Assembly (NCBI RefSeq): GCF_001305295.1
Contig: NZ_LJSI01000053.1
Span: forward strand, 186,001 to 250,000
From: Neptunomonas antarctica
GTDB lineage: Bacteria > Pseudomonadota > Gammaproteobacteria > Pseudomonadales > Balneatricaceae
Reading direction: 5' to 3'
Length of the DNA: 64,000 nt
The notes beneath the pieces are model-generated. The model searched no databases. It was not told the DNA's origin and was given only the letters and a program-made list of their open reading frames with translations. Made by a program: the position numbers and the translations under genes. Positions 25,991 to 35,730 of this stretch are shown one piece after another (position 1 is the first letter of the stretch; the number at the start of each line of letters is the position of its first letter).

Positions 25991-26716
25991 TTATTTTTCA
26001 CCCGCTAACTCCGTAATTAACGGGACTTTGACCCAGCAATCCAACAATATAATGGCTGCCATAGCTGCCATAGCCCCTGTCAGCATTGCTCCTGTGAAAG
26101 GTATCAGATAACCAACGAAGGCAAAGTACTTGGCGAGTGTCCAAGACAGTGCATCACCCCAAAGTCCGAGAAACGCAAAGCTGATCAGTAGGTATTTAAT
26201 CCAGCTAAAAATCTGAGTGAAAGAGAGTGTGAATCCTAAGATGACGACCAGTAAGCTCATAGCGAAGAGATGGGTATGAGTTTGAATGGCTATCTTGCTC
26301 CAGGGCTGCCCTTTTGTTGTTGTTTGGATGACTTCTTGATAAGTGGTGAGCGGTATTGAAGTCATGGCTTCGGTCATGGTGGAGCCTATGCTATGACAAT
26401 TGGTGCAGTCGTCGTTCATTATCTCAACAATATGTGATTCATAGGTACTTTCAGGTGTGCCGGCTTCCACCCATTGCCTCACTGCTTCAATTGATTCATC
26501 TTCGGATACATGCTCATACATAGAGCCCTGCATAGCACTGACGATCATGATACCTGCATATTTCTGTTGTACTTTATCAAGGCTGGGAACTAGGGTTTCT
26601 CCTCCGTTAATGCTCATTATGATAGCGAGCATGGCATAAATGAGCCCCATAAGAACGGAGAGACAAAATCCGGAAATAGCGATACGTGCGGCAGGATTGA
26701 GGGCTTTAATATTCAT
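25991..26716 (-). CDS. Membrane-bound monohaem cytochrome c-like protein
   Basis: 241 residues. An N-terminal membrane helix (~12-38) is followed by a periplasmic region holding one haem c motif, CTNCH (~residue 107). C-terminal helices lie at ~155-180, 185-205 and 210-232. HTHLFAMSL near residue 147 could supply a haem or metal ligand. I do not recognise a named family. It lies between an EB_dh haem protein and an arsC-like gene and opposite the nos operon, so a role in electron transfer linked to anaerobic respiration is plausible but unproven. Confidence 0.65.
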   Translation of the reverse strand: MNIKALNPAARIAISGFCLSVLMGLIYAMLAIIMSINGGETLVPSLDKVQQKYAGIMIVSAMQGSMYEHVSEDESIEAVRQWVEAGTPESTYESHIVEIMNDDCTNCHSIGSTMTEAMTSIPLTTYQEVIQTTTKGQPWSKIAIQTHTHLFAMSLLVVILGFTLSFTQIFSWIKYLLISFAFLGLWGDALSWTLAKYFAFVGYLIPFTGAMLTGAMAAMAAIILLDCWVKVPLITELAGEK

Positions 26717-26779
26717 AAAATTCCATCGCGGTATTTTTGGGTATGCTTGAAGGGTGGGCTTTCGCCCACCTCAGATGTG

Positions 26780-27826
26780 CTATTTAAAGACCATATTTAA
26801 CACGCCATTATGGTAAACGTGATTGATTTGGCTATTGTCGAATACTGACACACCGAAAGCGTATGTTTTCTTCAGATCATTAAACTGAACGTCTTGCACG
26901 TCGGCTTTTTCACCGGTGGTGACCAGAGGGCGGCTGAGTTCCAGGTTCCACTTACCATCTTTCCAGACGCCTTTGGCTACAATGTCGCCACGTGAACCGG
27001 AAAAAGCAGAAGTGATAATGCCTGGAATACGTTTAATCTGATCCATATCATCGCTGAAGGGGATTTTCTGACTATCAACAATTACGGTAGTATCGGCAGC
27101 CAGATCGGCTTGCCCGAATGCTGGTTTGCCGTCAGCTATGTTGTTCTTGTATCCTCCCCCTGTTTTTGCATCACCGTGGCGTCCCCATCCTTTGTTCTTT
27201 TCCGGATCGGTATTGTCATCGATAAACTGGTCATCAAACTGAGCATTGGGGTTGGTGCGTACACCTTTCCAATGCCACATATCAACGGTGGTGCCAGGTT
27301 TGGTGTATTTGCGCCCCGGGGCTTTATCGTCTTTACCTTTTTGCTTGCCATTTCTAGCCATGTGGCAAACGGCACCGCAGCCTTTTTTATCAAACGCTTT
27401 GAGGTCAATATTCCAGAGCATCGACATTTTGTCTTCGTAATAGGTGTTGTCGTGTCCGGTATCATCTTTATTCTCCAGCTGTTTCCAACTGCCGTCTGCT
27501 TGCTTCATCCATGGGAATCTATTCAGGCTTTTTGTTGGGTCATCCCACTGTAGAAAAAAGTAGACATTTTTGTCATCGTGCATCGAGCGGACTTTAATCG
27601 TGGTTTTGGTAATGCCTTCAAAACCATTGTTTGGTTTGTAAGGTGTCTGATCAAGTACGACAGATAATTCGGGTGCTGCATTCCATTCTGATTCAGCAAT
27701 ACCGTCGATAGTAATGACGTCGTTGGTCGTAATATTTTCCAGAATGCCGAGTGGTTTTGCTTGTAGTGTTGGTGCCAAAATGAGGCTCGAAACGGTTGCT
27801 GCTATAAGAGTTATAGTCTTGCGCAT
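26780..27826 (-). CDS. Periplasmic EB_dh-type haem protein (ethylbenzene dehydrogenase-related)
   Basis: 348 residues from ATG 27826 with a strong SD (AGGAG). Signal peptide MRKTITLIAATVSSLILAPTLQA. The rest matches the EB_dh/cytochrome c-552-like domain (PF09459), the fold of the haem subunit of DMSO-reductase type II enzymes: ITIDGIAESEWNAAP, VYFFLQWDDPTKS, and a C-x3-C-H motif (CGAVCH, ~residue 151) instead of C-x2-C-H. No molybdopterin catalytic subunit is encoded nearby, so it likely works as a stand-alone electron carrier. An FNR/DNR-like box 94-107 bp upstream suggests induction under low oxygen together with nos. Confidence 0.8.
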   Translation of the reverse strand: MRKTITLIAATVSSLILAPTLQAKPLGILENITTNDVITIDGIAESEWNAAPELSVVLDQTPYKPNNGFEGITKTTIKVRSMHDDKNVYFFLQWDDPTKSLNRFPWMKQADGSWKQLENKDDTGHDNTYYEDKMSMLWNIDLKAFDKKGCGAVCHMARNGKQKGKDDKAPGRKYTKPGTTVDMWHWKGVRTNPNAQFDDQFIDDNTDPEKNKGWGRHGDAKTGGGYKNNIADGKPAFGQADLAADTTVIVDSQKIPFSDDMDQIKRIPGIITSAFSGSRGDIVAKGVWKDGKWNLELSRPLVTTGEKADVQDVQFNDLKKTYAFGVSVFDNSQINHVYHNGVLNMVFK

Positions 27827-27919
27827 AATTAATCTCCTCTTGTTATTATTTTCAGCATAGTCACTGCTCAGGTTTCAGCTAGAAAAAGGAGAGTATTGCT
27901 GCAAACAACGATCCAAAGA

Positions 27920-27933
27920 TTGATTTAAATCAT
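27920..27933 (-). promoter_or_regulatory. FNR/DNR-like box upstream of the EB_dh gene
   Basis: TTGATTTAAATCAT matches the FNR/CRP-family consensus TTGATnnnnATCAA at all but the last position. It is about 94 bp upstream of the leftward start codon at 27826, suitable for activation around -41. Confidence 0.65.
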
Positions 27934-27960
27934 GTTGGTTGGCTTTTTTGTTTGTGAACT

Positions 27961-28127
27961 TTAGTTGTTTTTTGGAATGTCAGTTAAAAAACTGAATGAG
28001 TGCAGAGGGCTGTTTTTGGCGTGATACATTGCTTCATCAGCAGCGTTTAAAAGTTGTTTAGCTGTTCTTGAGTCTGAAGGGAATAAGTTAATCCCAATGC
28101 TTGCCGAGAGGTTGATGATTGATATTA
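27961..28127 (-). pseudogene. Remnant of a GGDEF-domain gene
   Basis: Minus-strand reading gives ASIGINLFPSDS, AKQLLNAADEAMYHAK and a stop at 27961-27963. This is the characteristic C-terminal part of a GGDEF domain (xSxGIxxFP...LLxxADxAMYxAK). Upstream (to ~28200) the frame is broken, and only a faint GGI-D trace remains where GGDEF would be. The rest of the gene is gone. It sits between the divergent nosR and EB_dh promoters. Confidence 0.8.
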
Positions 28128-28327
28128 AGTCATCCGGCGCAGCCAGTAGAGATAAAACACCGATGATTGAGGGCCGGTGTTATCTATTCCGCCAGAAGGA
28201 CATATATAGCAGTGCAGATGATCTGTTTTCTTCATGTATAAAAGTGCAGCCCATCGAATGCAAAAGCGAAGAGTATTGTTTTTATTATATACAATGAAAC
28301 ATTAGTATCATCTTATGTGTTAGCTAG

Positions 28328-28341
28328 TTGATATTAGTCAA
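28328..28341 (+). promoter_or_regulatory. FNR/DNR box upstream of nosR
   Basis: TTGATATTAGTCAA fits the NNR/DNR/FNR consensus TTGAT-N4-RTCAA, with perfect TTGA and TCAA ends. It lies 80 bp before the nosR ATG. nos operons are commonly activated by such regulators when oxygen is low and NO is present. Confidence 0.8.
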
Positions 28342-28420
28342 GTTACTTTCAGTGCGGCTTCTATACTCTGCGTCATTATGTCGCACCCTAACGGCGCAGG
28401 GTTAGAGGATAGGAAGTACG

Positions 28421-30577
28421 ATGAACAAAGATATACAACGATGGATTGTTACTCTATTAACCTTTTTTGTATGGGCATCCAGCGCATTGGCGATGGTCCC
28501 TGTTTCTGATGAAAAACAGCTTGAACTAATCCAGAGTGCTTTTCCTGCGGCAACCAACATCAGTGAAAAGGCGCTTGTTGTTGAAGGAACGGCGATTATC
28601 CGCACCATTACTAAGGGTGATCAGGTACTGGGCTATGCGTTTGAATCGCAGGATGTTGTTGATATAGCGGCATACTCCGGCAAGCCCGTTAGAATGCTGA
28701 TAGCGATTGATCCTGAAGGGAATTTTAAGTTATCCGCCGTACTTGAACATCATGAACCCATTCTGCTGGTGGGTATCCCAGAACATACATTGTTTGATTT
28801 CGCCGCGCAGTATCTGCCGTTTAAACTGACGGACAGAATCAAAGTGGGTGCGGCTAATCATAGTGATGTGATTAGTCTGGATGCTATCTCTGGCGCGACC
28901 GTAACCGTCATGGTGGTTAACGAAACCGTTATGCGTGCTTCCCGAAAAGTGGCTAAGCAGTTAGGGCTGCTGGGCATGTCTGAAGAAGCGAAAATCCCGC
29001 CTTCAACGGTGAATGCTGATCAGTTCCAAAAAGCTGACTGGACGACGCTTACCGGTGATGGCTCTATTCGCCATCTGTCACTCACGCGTGGTGATGTTAA
29101 TGAAGCCTTTAAAGGCACCGCCGCTGAAAAGGATGTATCAGGTAAAGGACAGCATCAGCAAGAGCCCTTTATTGATCTTTTTTATGCGCCCGTTAATATT
29201 CCGACGATCGGCCGTAATTTATTAGGCGACAGTGAATATAAGTGGTTAATGGGCGAAATTAAACCCGGTGATCAGGTGATTGCTGTGATGGGTCAAGGGC
29301 AATACTCCTTTAAAGGTAATGGCTATGTGCGCGGCGGAATTTTTGATCGTCTGCAGCTGCAACAGTCAGACAAAGTTATCAGCTTTCATGATTCTGATTT
29401 TTTCCGTTTGAATGATGTCTTTATTGAAGGGTTTCCCGGTTTCACTGAAATGGCACTGTTCATTGTGCGCGGCCATTATGAATTTGATCTAGGTACACCT
29501 TGGCAAATTGAATTATTGGTACGCCGGCAAATCGGTGCATTAGACAGCGTTTTCACCAGCTTTTTTGGTGACTACATGACGCCTGAAGCGTATATCACTC
29601 GCCCTAAACCGGTAATTGTGACAGAGATTGAAGATGAGCCGTTATGGGTGTCTGTATGGAAGGGTAAAGCGTTTCAGATTGGTGTGTTGAGTGTCAGTTT
29701 ACTATTACTTACGGTCATTATTTTCTTGCAGGATTGGCTGGTTCGCTATCCGAAATTATTACGCAATATCCGTCATATCTTCCTTACCTACACCGTATTT
29801 TTTATTGGTTGGTACACGTTAGGGCAATTGTCTATTGTTAACGTCTTTACCTTTGTTCATGCCGCTATGGGTAAGTTTCAGTGGGATGTATTCTTGCTGG
29901 ATCCGGTGCTGTTCATTCTCTGGGGCTTTGTCGCAATGACGTTAGTTCTTTGGGGACGTGGCATATTCTGTGGTTGGTTATGCCCGTTTGGCGCGCTACA
30001 AGAATTGATTAATGAGATTGCCAGAGCAGTAAAAATTAAACAGTACGAACTTCCCTTTGCTGTTCATGAACGCCTTTGGGCAATCAAATATATTATTTTG
30101 CTGCTGTTGTTTGCCGTATCGCTTGAGTCGATCAACGAAGCTGAGCGCTATGCCGAGGTAGAGCCTTTTAAAACCGCCATTATGCTGAAGTTCCATCGGG
30201 AATGGGGCTATGTTTTATATGCGGGTATTCTGCTGTTCATCTCAATATTTACCCGCAAAGTCTACTGCCGTTATATATGCCCACTGGGTGCGGCGTTGGC
30301 TATTCCATCACGTTTACGTCTGTTTGATTGGTTGTATCGTCGTAAAGAATGCGGTCAGCCCTGCAAATTATGCGCGAACGAGTGTGAGATTCAGGCGATC
30401 CACCCTGATGGCACTATCAATGCTAACGAGTGCCACCACTGTCTGGATTGCCAGATGACCTATCACAATCATGATAAGTGTCCGCCGCTCGTTGTTAAAA
30501 AACGTAAAGCTAAAAAAGCAGCGCTGGTCGAAAACCAGATACCGAGCATAGATATCACTGATCCGGTGAAAGCGTGA
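28421..30577 (+). CDS. nosR: NosR, flavin/iron-sulfur membrane protein for nitrous oxide reduction
   Basis: 718 residues. Needed for nosZ expression and electron delivery to N2O reductase. A signal segment leads into a periplasmic FMN-binding domain (residues ~80-180) with SGATVTVMV, where flavin attaches covalently to Thr. Membrane helices follow from ~415 with cysteine motifs CGWLCPFGALQE and CRYICPLGAAL. The C-terminal ferredoxin part is CGQPCKLCANECEIQAI and CHHCLDCQ, for two 4Fe-4S clusters. Length is typical for NosR. ATG 28421 follows AGGATAGGAAG. It is the first gene of the nos operon, downstream of a DNR-type box. Confidence 0.97.
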   Translation: MNKDIQRWIVTLLTFFVWASSALAMVPVSDEKQLELIQSAFPAATNISEKALVVEGTAIIRTITKGDQVLGYAFESQDVVDIAAYSGKPVRMLIAIDPEGNFKLSAVLEHHEPILLVGIPEHTLFDFAAQYLPFKLTDRIKVGAANHSDVISLDAISGATVTVMVVNETVMRASRKVAKQLGLLGMSEEAKIPPSTVNADQFQKADWTTLTGDGSIRHLSLTRGDVNEAFKGTAAEKDVSGKGQHQQEPFIDLFYAPVNIPTIGRNLLGDSEYKWLMGEIKPGDQVIAVMGQGQYSFKGNGYVRGGIFDRLQLQQSDKVISFHDSDFFRLNDVFIEGFPGFTEMALFIVRGHYEFDLGTPWQIELLVRRQIGALDSVFTSFFGDYMTPEAYITRPKPVIVTEIEDEPLWVSVWKGKAFQIGVLSVSLLLLTVIIFLQDWLVRYPKLLRNIRHIFLTYTVFFIGWYTLGQLSIVNVFTFVHAAMGKFQWDVFLLDPVLFILWGFVAMTLVLWGRGIFCGWLCPFGALQELINEIARAVKIKQYELPFAVHERLWAIKYIILLLLFAVSLESINEAERYAEVEPFKTAIMLKFHREWGYVLYAGILLFISIFTRKVYCRYICPLGAALAIPSRLRLFDWLYRRKECGQPCKLCANECEIQAIHPDGTINANECHHCLDCQMTYHNHDKCPPLVVKKRKAKKAALVENQIPSIDITDPVKA

Positions 30578-30626
30578 ACAGTGAATTAATTAACATCGAA
30601 AAAAACGTAAATTTCGGAGAAGATAA

Positions 30627-32528
30627 ATGATTAATCCTAAAGATAAAGATTTACCAGTGATTGATACAGAAGACCGTAACGCCAGTGAGCACGTAAAACT
30701 GAGTCGTCGTCTTTTCCTGGGTGGTTCAGCTGCTCTTGTTGGTGCGGCGGGTGTTGGTTTCGGTTCTGCAATGATGCCAGCTGCGGCTCATGCCTCTTCA
30801 GGTGCTAAGCACACAGTAGGCCCTGGTGAGTTAGATGAGTATTACGGTTTTTGGAGTGGTGGCCATCAGGGTGAAGTGCGTGTTGTTGGCCTGCCTTCAA
30901 TGCGTGAGTTGATGCGAATTCCGGTGTTTAACGTTGATAGTGCGACCGGTTGGGGTATTACGAATGAATCCAAGGCTGTTTTGGGTGAAAACGCACCTTT
31001 GAACGGTGACTGCCATCATCCCCATATGTCCATGACTGATGGCCATTATAATGGTAAGTATCTCTTCATCAACGATAAAGCCAACACGCGTGTTGCGCGT
31101 ATCCGCGTTGATATCATGAAAACCGATAAGATCACTACTGTGCCTAATTGCCAGGCGATCCACGGTTTGCGCGTACAGAAAGTACCCTATACCAAGTATA
31201 TTTTCGCTAATGCTGAATTCCGTATGCCGCACCCGAACGATGGCACTAATATGGATGACATTGAAGGTTACTACACCATGTTTAACGGTCTGAATGCCGA
31301 AACTATGGACGTGGATTGGCAGATTATCGTAGATGGTAACCTCGATAATACCGATGCCGACTACACGGGTAAGTATGCATTTTCGACCTGCTATAACTCT
31401 GAAGGTGCAATCAACCTGGCAGGCTCTATGCGTAACGAGCGTGACCACTTGGTTATCTTCAATATCGAGCGTATCGAAGCAGCCGTTAAAGCCGGTAAGT
31501 TCGAAACATTAGGTGACTCTAAAGTCCCTGTGTTGGATGGACGTAAAGGTTCTGAGCTTACGCGCTATGTTCCCGTTGCGAAGAATCCGCACGGTATCAA
31601 TACGGCACCGGGTGGTAAGTATGCGGTAGCGAATGGCAAGTTATCTCCAACCGTGACTGTGTTCCAACTGGATAAGTTTGATGCACTGTTCGCTGACGAA
31701 ATTCAGCCGCGTGATACGGTCGTCGCTGAAGTAGAATTGGGACTTGGGCCATTGCATACCGCGTTTGATGGTAAAGGTAACGCTTTTACGACGTTATTTA
31801 TCGATAGCCAGATCTGTAAGTGGAATATCGAAAAAGCAATTGCTGCATATAACGGCGAAAAAGTTAACTATATCCTCCAGAAACTGGATGTGCATTATCA
31901 GCCGGGTCACAACCATACGACGATGGGTGAAACCCGTGATGCGGATGGCCAGTATCTGGTGTCTCTACAGAAATTTTCAAAAGACCGGTTCTTGCCATGC
32001 GGCCCGCTGCACCCTGAAAACGATCAGTTGATCGATATCTCCGGTGATGAAATGGTGCTGATTCACGATGGTCCTGCTTTTGCTGAACCGCACGATTGCA
32101 TGATGGTCCACCGTAGCAAAATAAAAACCAGCAAGCTATATGACCGTAAAGACCCTTCTTTCGCGATGACTGTTGAGATGGCGAAGAAAGATGGCGTGAC
32201 GCTTGAGACCGACAATAAAGTGATCCGTGAAGGGAAAAAAGTGCGTGTTTATATGACATCGGTTGCACCTATGTATGGCATGGATCAATTTACCGTGAAG
32301 CAGGGTGATGAAGTGACGGTTGTCATTACTAACCTGGATCAGATCGAAGATGTAACGCATGGTTTCTGCATGGTAAACCACGGTGTACAGATGGAGATCA
32401 GCCCGCAACAGACCTCCTCCGTTACCTTTATGGCTAATAATGTGGGTGTACATTGGTACTACTGCAACTGGTTCTGCCATGCACTTCACATGGAGATGCG
32501 TGGTCGTATGTTAGTTGAAATAGCGTAA
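30627..32528 (+). CDS. nosZ: Nitrous oxide reductase, clade I (Tat-exported)
   Basis: 633 residues. Periplasmic copper enzyme reducing N2O to N2. The N-terminus has a twin-arginine signal ([12 protein letters not shown]), which marks clade I. The seven-bladed propeller carries the CuZ histidines, including HHPHMS (~residue 129), with others in PHGI and GHNHTT. The C-terminal cupredoxin holds the CuA site [12 protein letters not shown] (~residues 612-623). SD GGAG is 8 nt before ATG 30627. Length matches known NosZ. It is followed by a hairpin at 32570-32600 that may reduce transcription into nosDFYL. Confidence 0.98.
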   Translation: MINPKDKDLPVIDTEDRNASEHVKLSRRLFLGGSAALVGAAGVGFGSAMMPAAAHASSGAKHTVGPGELDEYYGFWSGGHQGEVRVVGLPSMRELMRIPVFNVDSATGWGITNESKAVLGENAPLNGDCHHPHMSMTDGHYNGKYLFINDKANTRVARIRVDIMKTDKITTVPNCQAIHGLRVQKVPYTKYIFANAEFRMPHPNDGTNMDDIEGYYTMFNGLNAETMDVDWQIIVDGNLDNTDADYTGKYAFSTCYNSEGAINLAGSMRNERDHLVIFNIERIEAAVKAGKFETLGDSKVPVLDGRKGSELTRYVPVAKNPHGINTAPGGKYAVANGKLSPTVTVFQLDKFDALFADEIQPRDTVVAEVELGLGPLHTAFDGKGNAFTTLFIDSQICKWNIEKAIAAYNGEKVNYILQKLDVHYQPGHNHTTMGETRDADGQYLVSLQKFSKDRFLPCGPLHPENDQLIDISGDEMVLIHDGPAFAEPHDCMMVHRSKIKTSKLYDRKDPSFAMTVEMAKKDGVTLETDNKVIREGKKVRVYMTSVAPMYGMDQFTVKQGDEVTVVITNLDQIEDVTHGFCMVNHGVQMEISPQQTSSVTFMANNVGVHWYYCNWFCHALHMEMRGRMLVEIA

Positions 32529-32569
32529 AGCATAAAAACAGAAGAATTTGAGTTTTCTGCGGTGACTAA

Positions 32570-32600
32570 CAAAAGCCAGGCGTTTTTCGTCTGGCTTTTG
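32570..32600 (+). terminator. Hairpin/attenuator between nosZ and nosD
   Basis: CAAAAGCCAG pairs perfectly with CTGGCTTTTG around an 11-nt loop. The T-tract is inside the right arm (CTTTTG), so termination is probably partial, allowing more nosZ than nosDFYL transcript. Confidence 0.65.
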
Positions 32601-32655
32601 CTGTTTGTTTGTTTAGTTATCAGTTCTTTATAAATTAGTTACCGGGAGTAAAGTT

Positions 32656-34005
32656 ATGCGGTTACTGCGCCACTTCATCGGTGTGATTCTGCTGCAGTTT
32701 GTTTTGCTTGCAACAGCCAGTGCTGAAGTCCGTGCTGTAAACCCTTCTCAGAATCTCCAGTCAGAAATTGATGCCGCCTATGCCGGCGATCAGCTGGTAC
32801 TGAGTGCAGGTCGGTATGTGGGTAATTTTATCATTACCAAAAGTATTATTCTTAGCGGTGAATCCGGCGCGATTATCGATGCCAATGGACAAGATCATGC
32901 TTTGGTTGTTGATGTGCCCGATGCACGCATTGAAACGCTGGAAATCAGAAATTGGGGAGGTAATTTAACGACGTTAGACGCCGGTATTTTCGTCAATAAA
33001 CAGGCAGCCAATACGCAAATAATAGGTAACTATCTGGTTGGTGATACGTTTGGTATTTGGGTGGATGGTACGCAGCACGTACAGATTAAAGCGAATCGTA
33101 TAGAAGGTAATCTGAACGTACGCTCGCAGGACCGTGGTAACGGTATCCATCTCTTTAATGTCGGCAAAGCACGGGTTGAAGGCAATGAAGTGTGGCATAC
33201 CCGCGATGGTATCTATATCGATACCAGTAATCATAATGAGCTGATCGGTAACTATCTGCACGACTTAAGATATGGCGTGCATTATATGTATTCGTACCAT
33301 AATCGAGTGTCGGGTAACCACACGCTTAATACCCGTACCGGATATGCATTAATGCAATCCAAATTTCTCACCGTTACCGATAATATTTCAGAGAATGACT
33401 CGAATTACGGCATTTTGATGAACTTTATTACTAAATCTACGATTGAAAATAATTGGGTATCGGGTGTACAGAATAACCGCCCTAATGCGGGAGAAATGAG
33501 CATCCCTTCACAGACCGAAGGTAAAGGACTGTTTATTTATAACTCGTTGTTTAACCGGATTCGTGGCAATCATTTTTCAGATAACGATCTGGGTGTGCAT
33601 ATGACCGCTGGTTCTGAAGACAATATCTTTACCGGTAACGCCTTTGTTAATAACCGCGAGCAGGTTAAGTATGTGTCTACCCGGCATCAGAATTGGTCAC
33701 ATGAAGGCGTCGGTAATTACTGGAGTGACTACCTCGGATGGGATATGGATGGCGATGGTATTGGTGATACACAATATGAACCCACCGATGGCGTGGATCG
33801 CCTTTTGTGGAAGTTTCCTGCCGCCAGAGTGTTGTTAAACAGCCCGGCAGTTGAAACCATTCGCTGGGTACAGCGGCAATTTCCGGTGCTAAAAGCACAA
33901 GGGGTTGTAGATACTCATCCTTTGATGAATATGCCTGAACATTTATCGGTCCCTGCGGCCAGCGATACAATAGTGATGGAAAAAACTGATGACAAACATA
34001 GTTGA
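32656..34005 (+). CDS. nosD: NosD, periplasmic copper-site maturation protein
   Basis: 449 residues. Required with NosF and NosY to assemble the CuZ centre of NosZ. Signal peptide (FIGVILLQFVLLATASAEV), then a long parallel beta-helix with CASH/PbH1-type repeats (IIGNYLVGDTFGIWV, VEGNEVWHTRDGIYI, NELIGNYLHDLRYGVHYMY), ending in a typical NosD GNYWSDYLGWDMDGDGIGD segment. Its last 17 bp overlap nosF. Length is normal for the family. Confidence 0.95.
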   Translation: MRLLRHFIGVILLQFVLLATASAEVRAVNPSQNLQSEIDAAYAGDQLVLSAGRYVGNFIITKSIILSGESGAIIDANGQDHALVVDVPDARIETLEIRNWGGNLTTLDAGIFVNKQAANTQIIGNYLVGDTFGIWVDGTQHVQIKANRIEGNLNVRSQDRGNGIHLFNVGKARVEGNEVWHTRDGIYIDTSNHNELIGNYLHDLRYGVHYMYSYHNRVSGNHTLNTRTGYALMQSKFLTVTDNISENDSNYGILMNFITKSTIENNWVSGVQNNRPNAGEMSIPSQTEGKGLFIYNSLFNRIRGNHFSDNDLGVHMTAGSEDNIFTGNAFVNNREQVKYVSTRHQNWSHEGVGNYWSDYLGWDMDGDGIGDTQYEPTDGVDRLLWKFPAARVLLNSPAVETIRWVQRQFPVLKAQGVVDTHPLMNMPEHLSVPAASDTIVMEKTDDKHS

Positions 34006-34906
34006 GTTAATGGGCGTAGAGAAGCGTTATCAGGGAGTGCAGGCTCTGAAGCCGCTAGACCTGGTGTTGCAGCAAGGCGAAGTATTGGGGTTGTTTGGCC
34101 ATAACGGAGCAGGTAAAACGACTACTATCAAGTTGATTCTCGGGTTGATTAAAGCCAGTGCCGGGTCTGTGCGCGTATTTGGCCAGGATCCAACACTGTC
34201 TGAATCACGACGGACACGTTATCAGTTAGGTTTTCTTCAGGAAAATGTCAGTTTTTATGAACAGCTTACCGGGTTCGAAGTGCTGCGTTATTTTGCCCGC
34301 CTTAAAGGTATTCAAACATCAGAATGCCATCGTCTACTTGAGCAGGTTGGATTAAAAGCCGCCGCTGCACGGCGTGTTAAAACTTATTCAAAAGGGATGC
34401 GTCAACGCTTAGGGCTGGCGCAGGCGCTATTAGGAAATCCGAAACTACTGTTGCTGGATGAGCCGACTGTCGGCTTAGATCCACTCGCAACGCAGGATTT
34501 CTATCATCGTATTGCACAGCTTAAAGAGCAGGGTTGTACGGTAGTGCTGTGTTCTCATGTGTTACCCGGGGTTGAAAAGTACATAGACCGCGCTCTGATT
34601 ATGGGTAAAGGAGCCGTGTTGGCGCAAGGCAGCCTGGATATGTTACGACTGCAGGCCGAATTACCACTGACATTGAATGTGAAAGGTTCTGGCTTGAATA
34701 TTCCCGAAGGTCTGCACTCGCGCGCAACCGTATTGGCGGATGGTGTGAGCTTAACGCTTTCTTTGCAGGAAAAAATGCCGGTGATGCAGCATATGCTGGC
34801 GCAGGGCGGCGTGACCGATATTGATCTGCATTTGCCCTCGCTGGAGGATCTTTACACTCACTATACCCGTGCCTGTGTGGGGCATGAAATGGAGGGGGTG
34901 CTATGA
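33989..34906 (+). CDS. nosF: NosF, ABC transporter ATPase for NosZ maturation
   Basis: 305 residues. The ATPase partner of NosY. Walker A is GHNGAGKTTT (~residue 37), Q-loop LQENVSFYE, signature YSKGMRQRLGLAQ, Walker B LLLDEPTVGLD and H-loop CSHVLPG. A C-terminal regulatory extension of ~85 residues is usual for NosF. It overlaps nosD by 17 bp and nosY by 4 bp (ATGA), indicating translational coupling. Confidence 0.95.
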   Translation: MTNIVELMGVEKRYQGVQALKPLDLVLQQGEVLGLFGHNGAGKTTTIKLILGLIKASAGSVRVFGQDPTLSESRRTRYQLGFLQENVSFYEQLTGFEVLRYFARLKGIQTSECHRLLEQVGLKAAAARRVKTYSKGMRQRLGLAQALLGNPKLLLLDEPTVGLDPLATQDFYHRIAQLKEQGCTVVLCSHVLPGVEKYIDRALIMGKGAVLAQGSLDMLRLQAELPLTLNVKGSGLNIPEGLHSRATVLADGVSLTLSLQEKMPVMQHMLAQGGVTDIDLHLPSLEDLYTHYTRACVGHEMEGVL

Positions 34907-35730
34907 CGCCTATCGTTAGCGTTGCTGCAAAAGAGTTTCGTGATGGTTTACGTAACCGCTGGGTGCTGTCTATTGCCGTTATATTTGCGGTACTGGCCAT
35001 CGGGTTAGCTTACTTTGGTTCCGCTGCGGCAGGACAAGTCGGCTTTACCTCTTTATCTACCACCATTATCAGCTTGGCAAGTTTAGCTGTTTTCATCATT
35101 CCATTGATTGCTCTGATGTTAGCGTATGACGGCATTGTCGGTGAAGATGAAAGTGGAACTTTACTCTTGTTGCTCACCTACCCTTTATCACGATGGCAGT
35201 TACTGTGCGGAAAAATGCTTGGACATGGTGCGATTATGGCGTTCTCTACCTTACTCGGTTTTGGCTCTGCTGCATTGATTATGGGGCTTTTTGCACCCGA
35301 TATTGGTTGGTCTGAAATGTTGATACCTTTTATGTTATTTATCGTCTCTGCCATTTTGCTGGGCTGGATATTTATCGCCTTTGCTTATGTGATCAGTGTC
35401 AGTGTGACTGAAAAATCAAAAGCGGCAGGCTTGGCATTAATTGTCTGGTTCTTGTTTGTATTGGTATTTGATCTTGGGTTATTAGGGGTGTTAGTGGGCA
35501 CGCAAGGTGATGTAGATGCTGAACTCTTTCCTTATTTATTACTTTTGAATCCTACCGATATATTCAGGTTGGTTAATATTACCTATTTTGCCGACCAACA
35601 GTTAAGCGGCTTGATGGCTATTGCAGAACATGTGCAGTTATCCACAACCTCACTAATGGCAAGTTTGCTTGTTTGGTTAGCCATACCGGTTTTATTGGCC
35701 TTAGTTTTATTTAACAGGAGAGCATTATAA
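34903..35730 (+). CDS. nosY: NosY, membrane permease for NosZ maturation
   Basis: 275 residues with about six membrane helices (first ~20-40, then ~52-75, ~100-125, ~140-165, ~175-200, ~245-270). The soluble start VSVAAKEFRDGLRNRW is typical of NosY/ABC-2 permeases. With NosF it forms the ABC transporter that supports CuZ assembly through NosD. Start ATG overlaps nosF by 4 bp. Its stop codon shares one base with the nosL start. Confidence 0.94.
   Translation: MTPIVSVAAKEFRDGLRNRWVLSIAVIFAVLAIGLAYFGSAAAGQVGFTSLSTTIISLASLAVFIIPLIALMLAYDGIVGEDESGTLLLLLTYPLSRWQLLCGKMLGHGAIMAFSTLLGFGSAALIMGLFAPDIGWSEMLIPFMLFIVSAILLGWIFIAFAYVISVSVTEKSKAAGLALIVWFLFVLVFDLGLLGVLVGTQGDVDAELFPYLLLLNPTDIFRLVNITYFADQQLSGLMAIAEHVQLSTTSLMASLLVWLAIPVLLALVLFNRRAL

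Noticed and set aside
28097-28297. 66-codon plus-strand frame before nosR
   Set aside because: Runs antisense through the GGDEF remnant and has no SD or homology.
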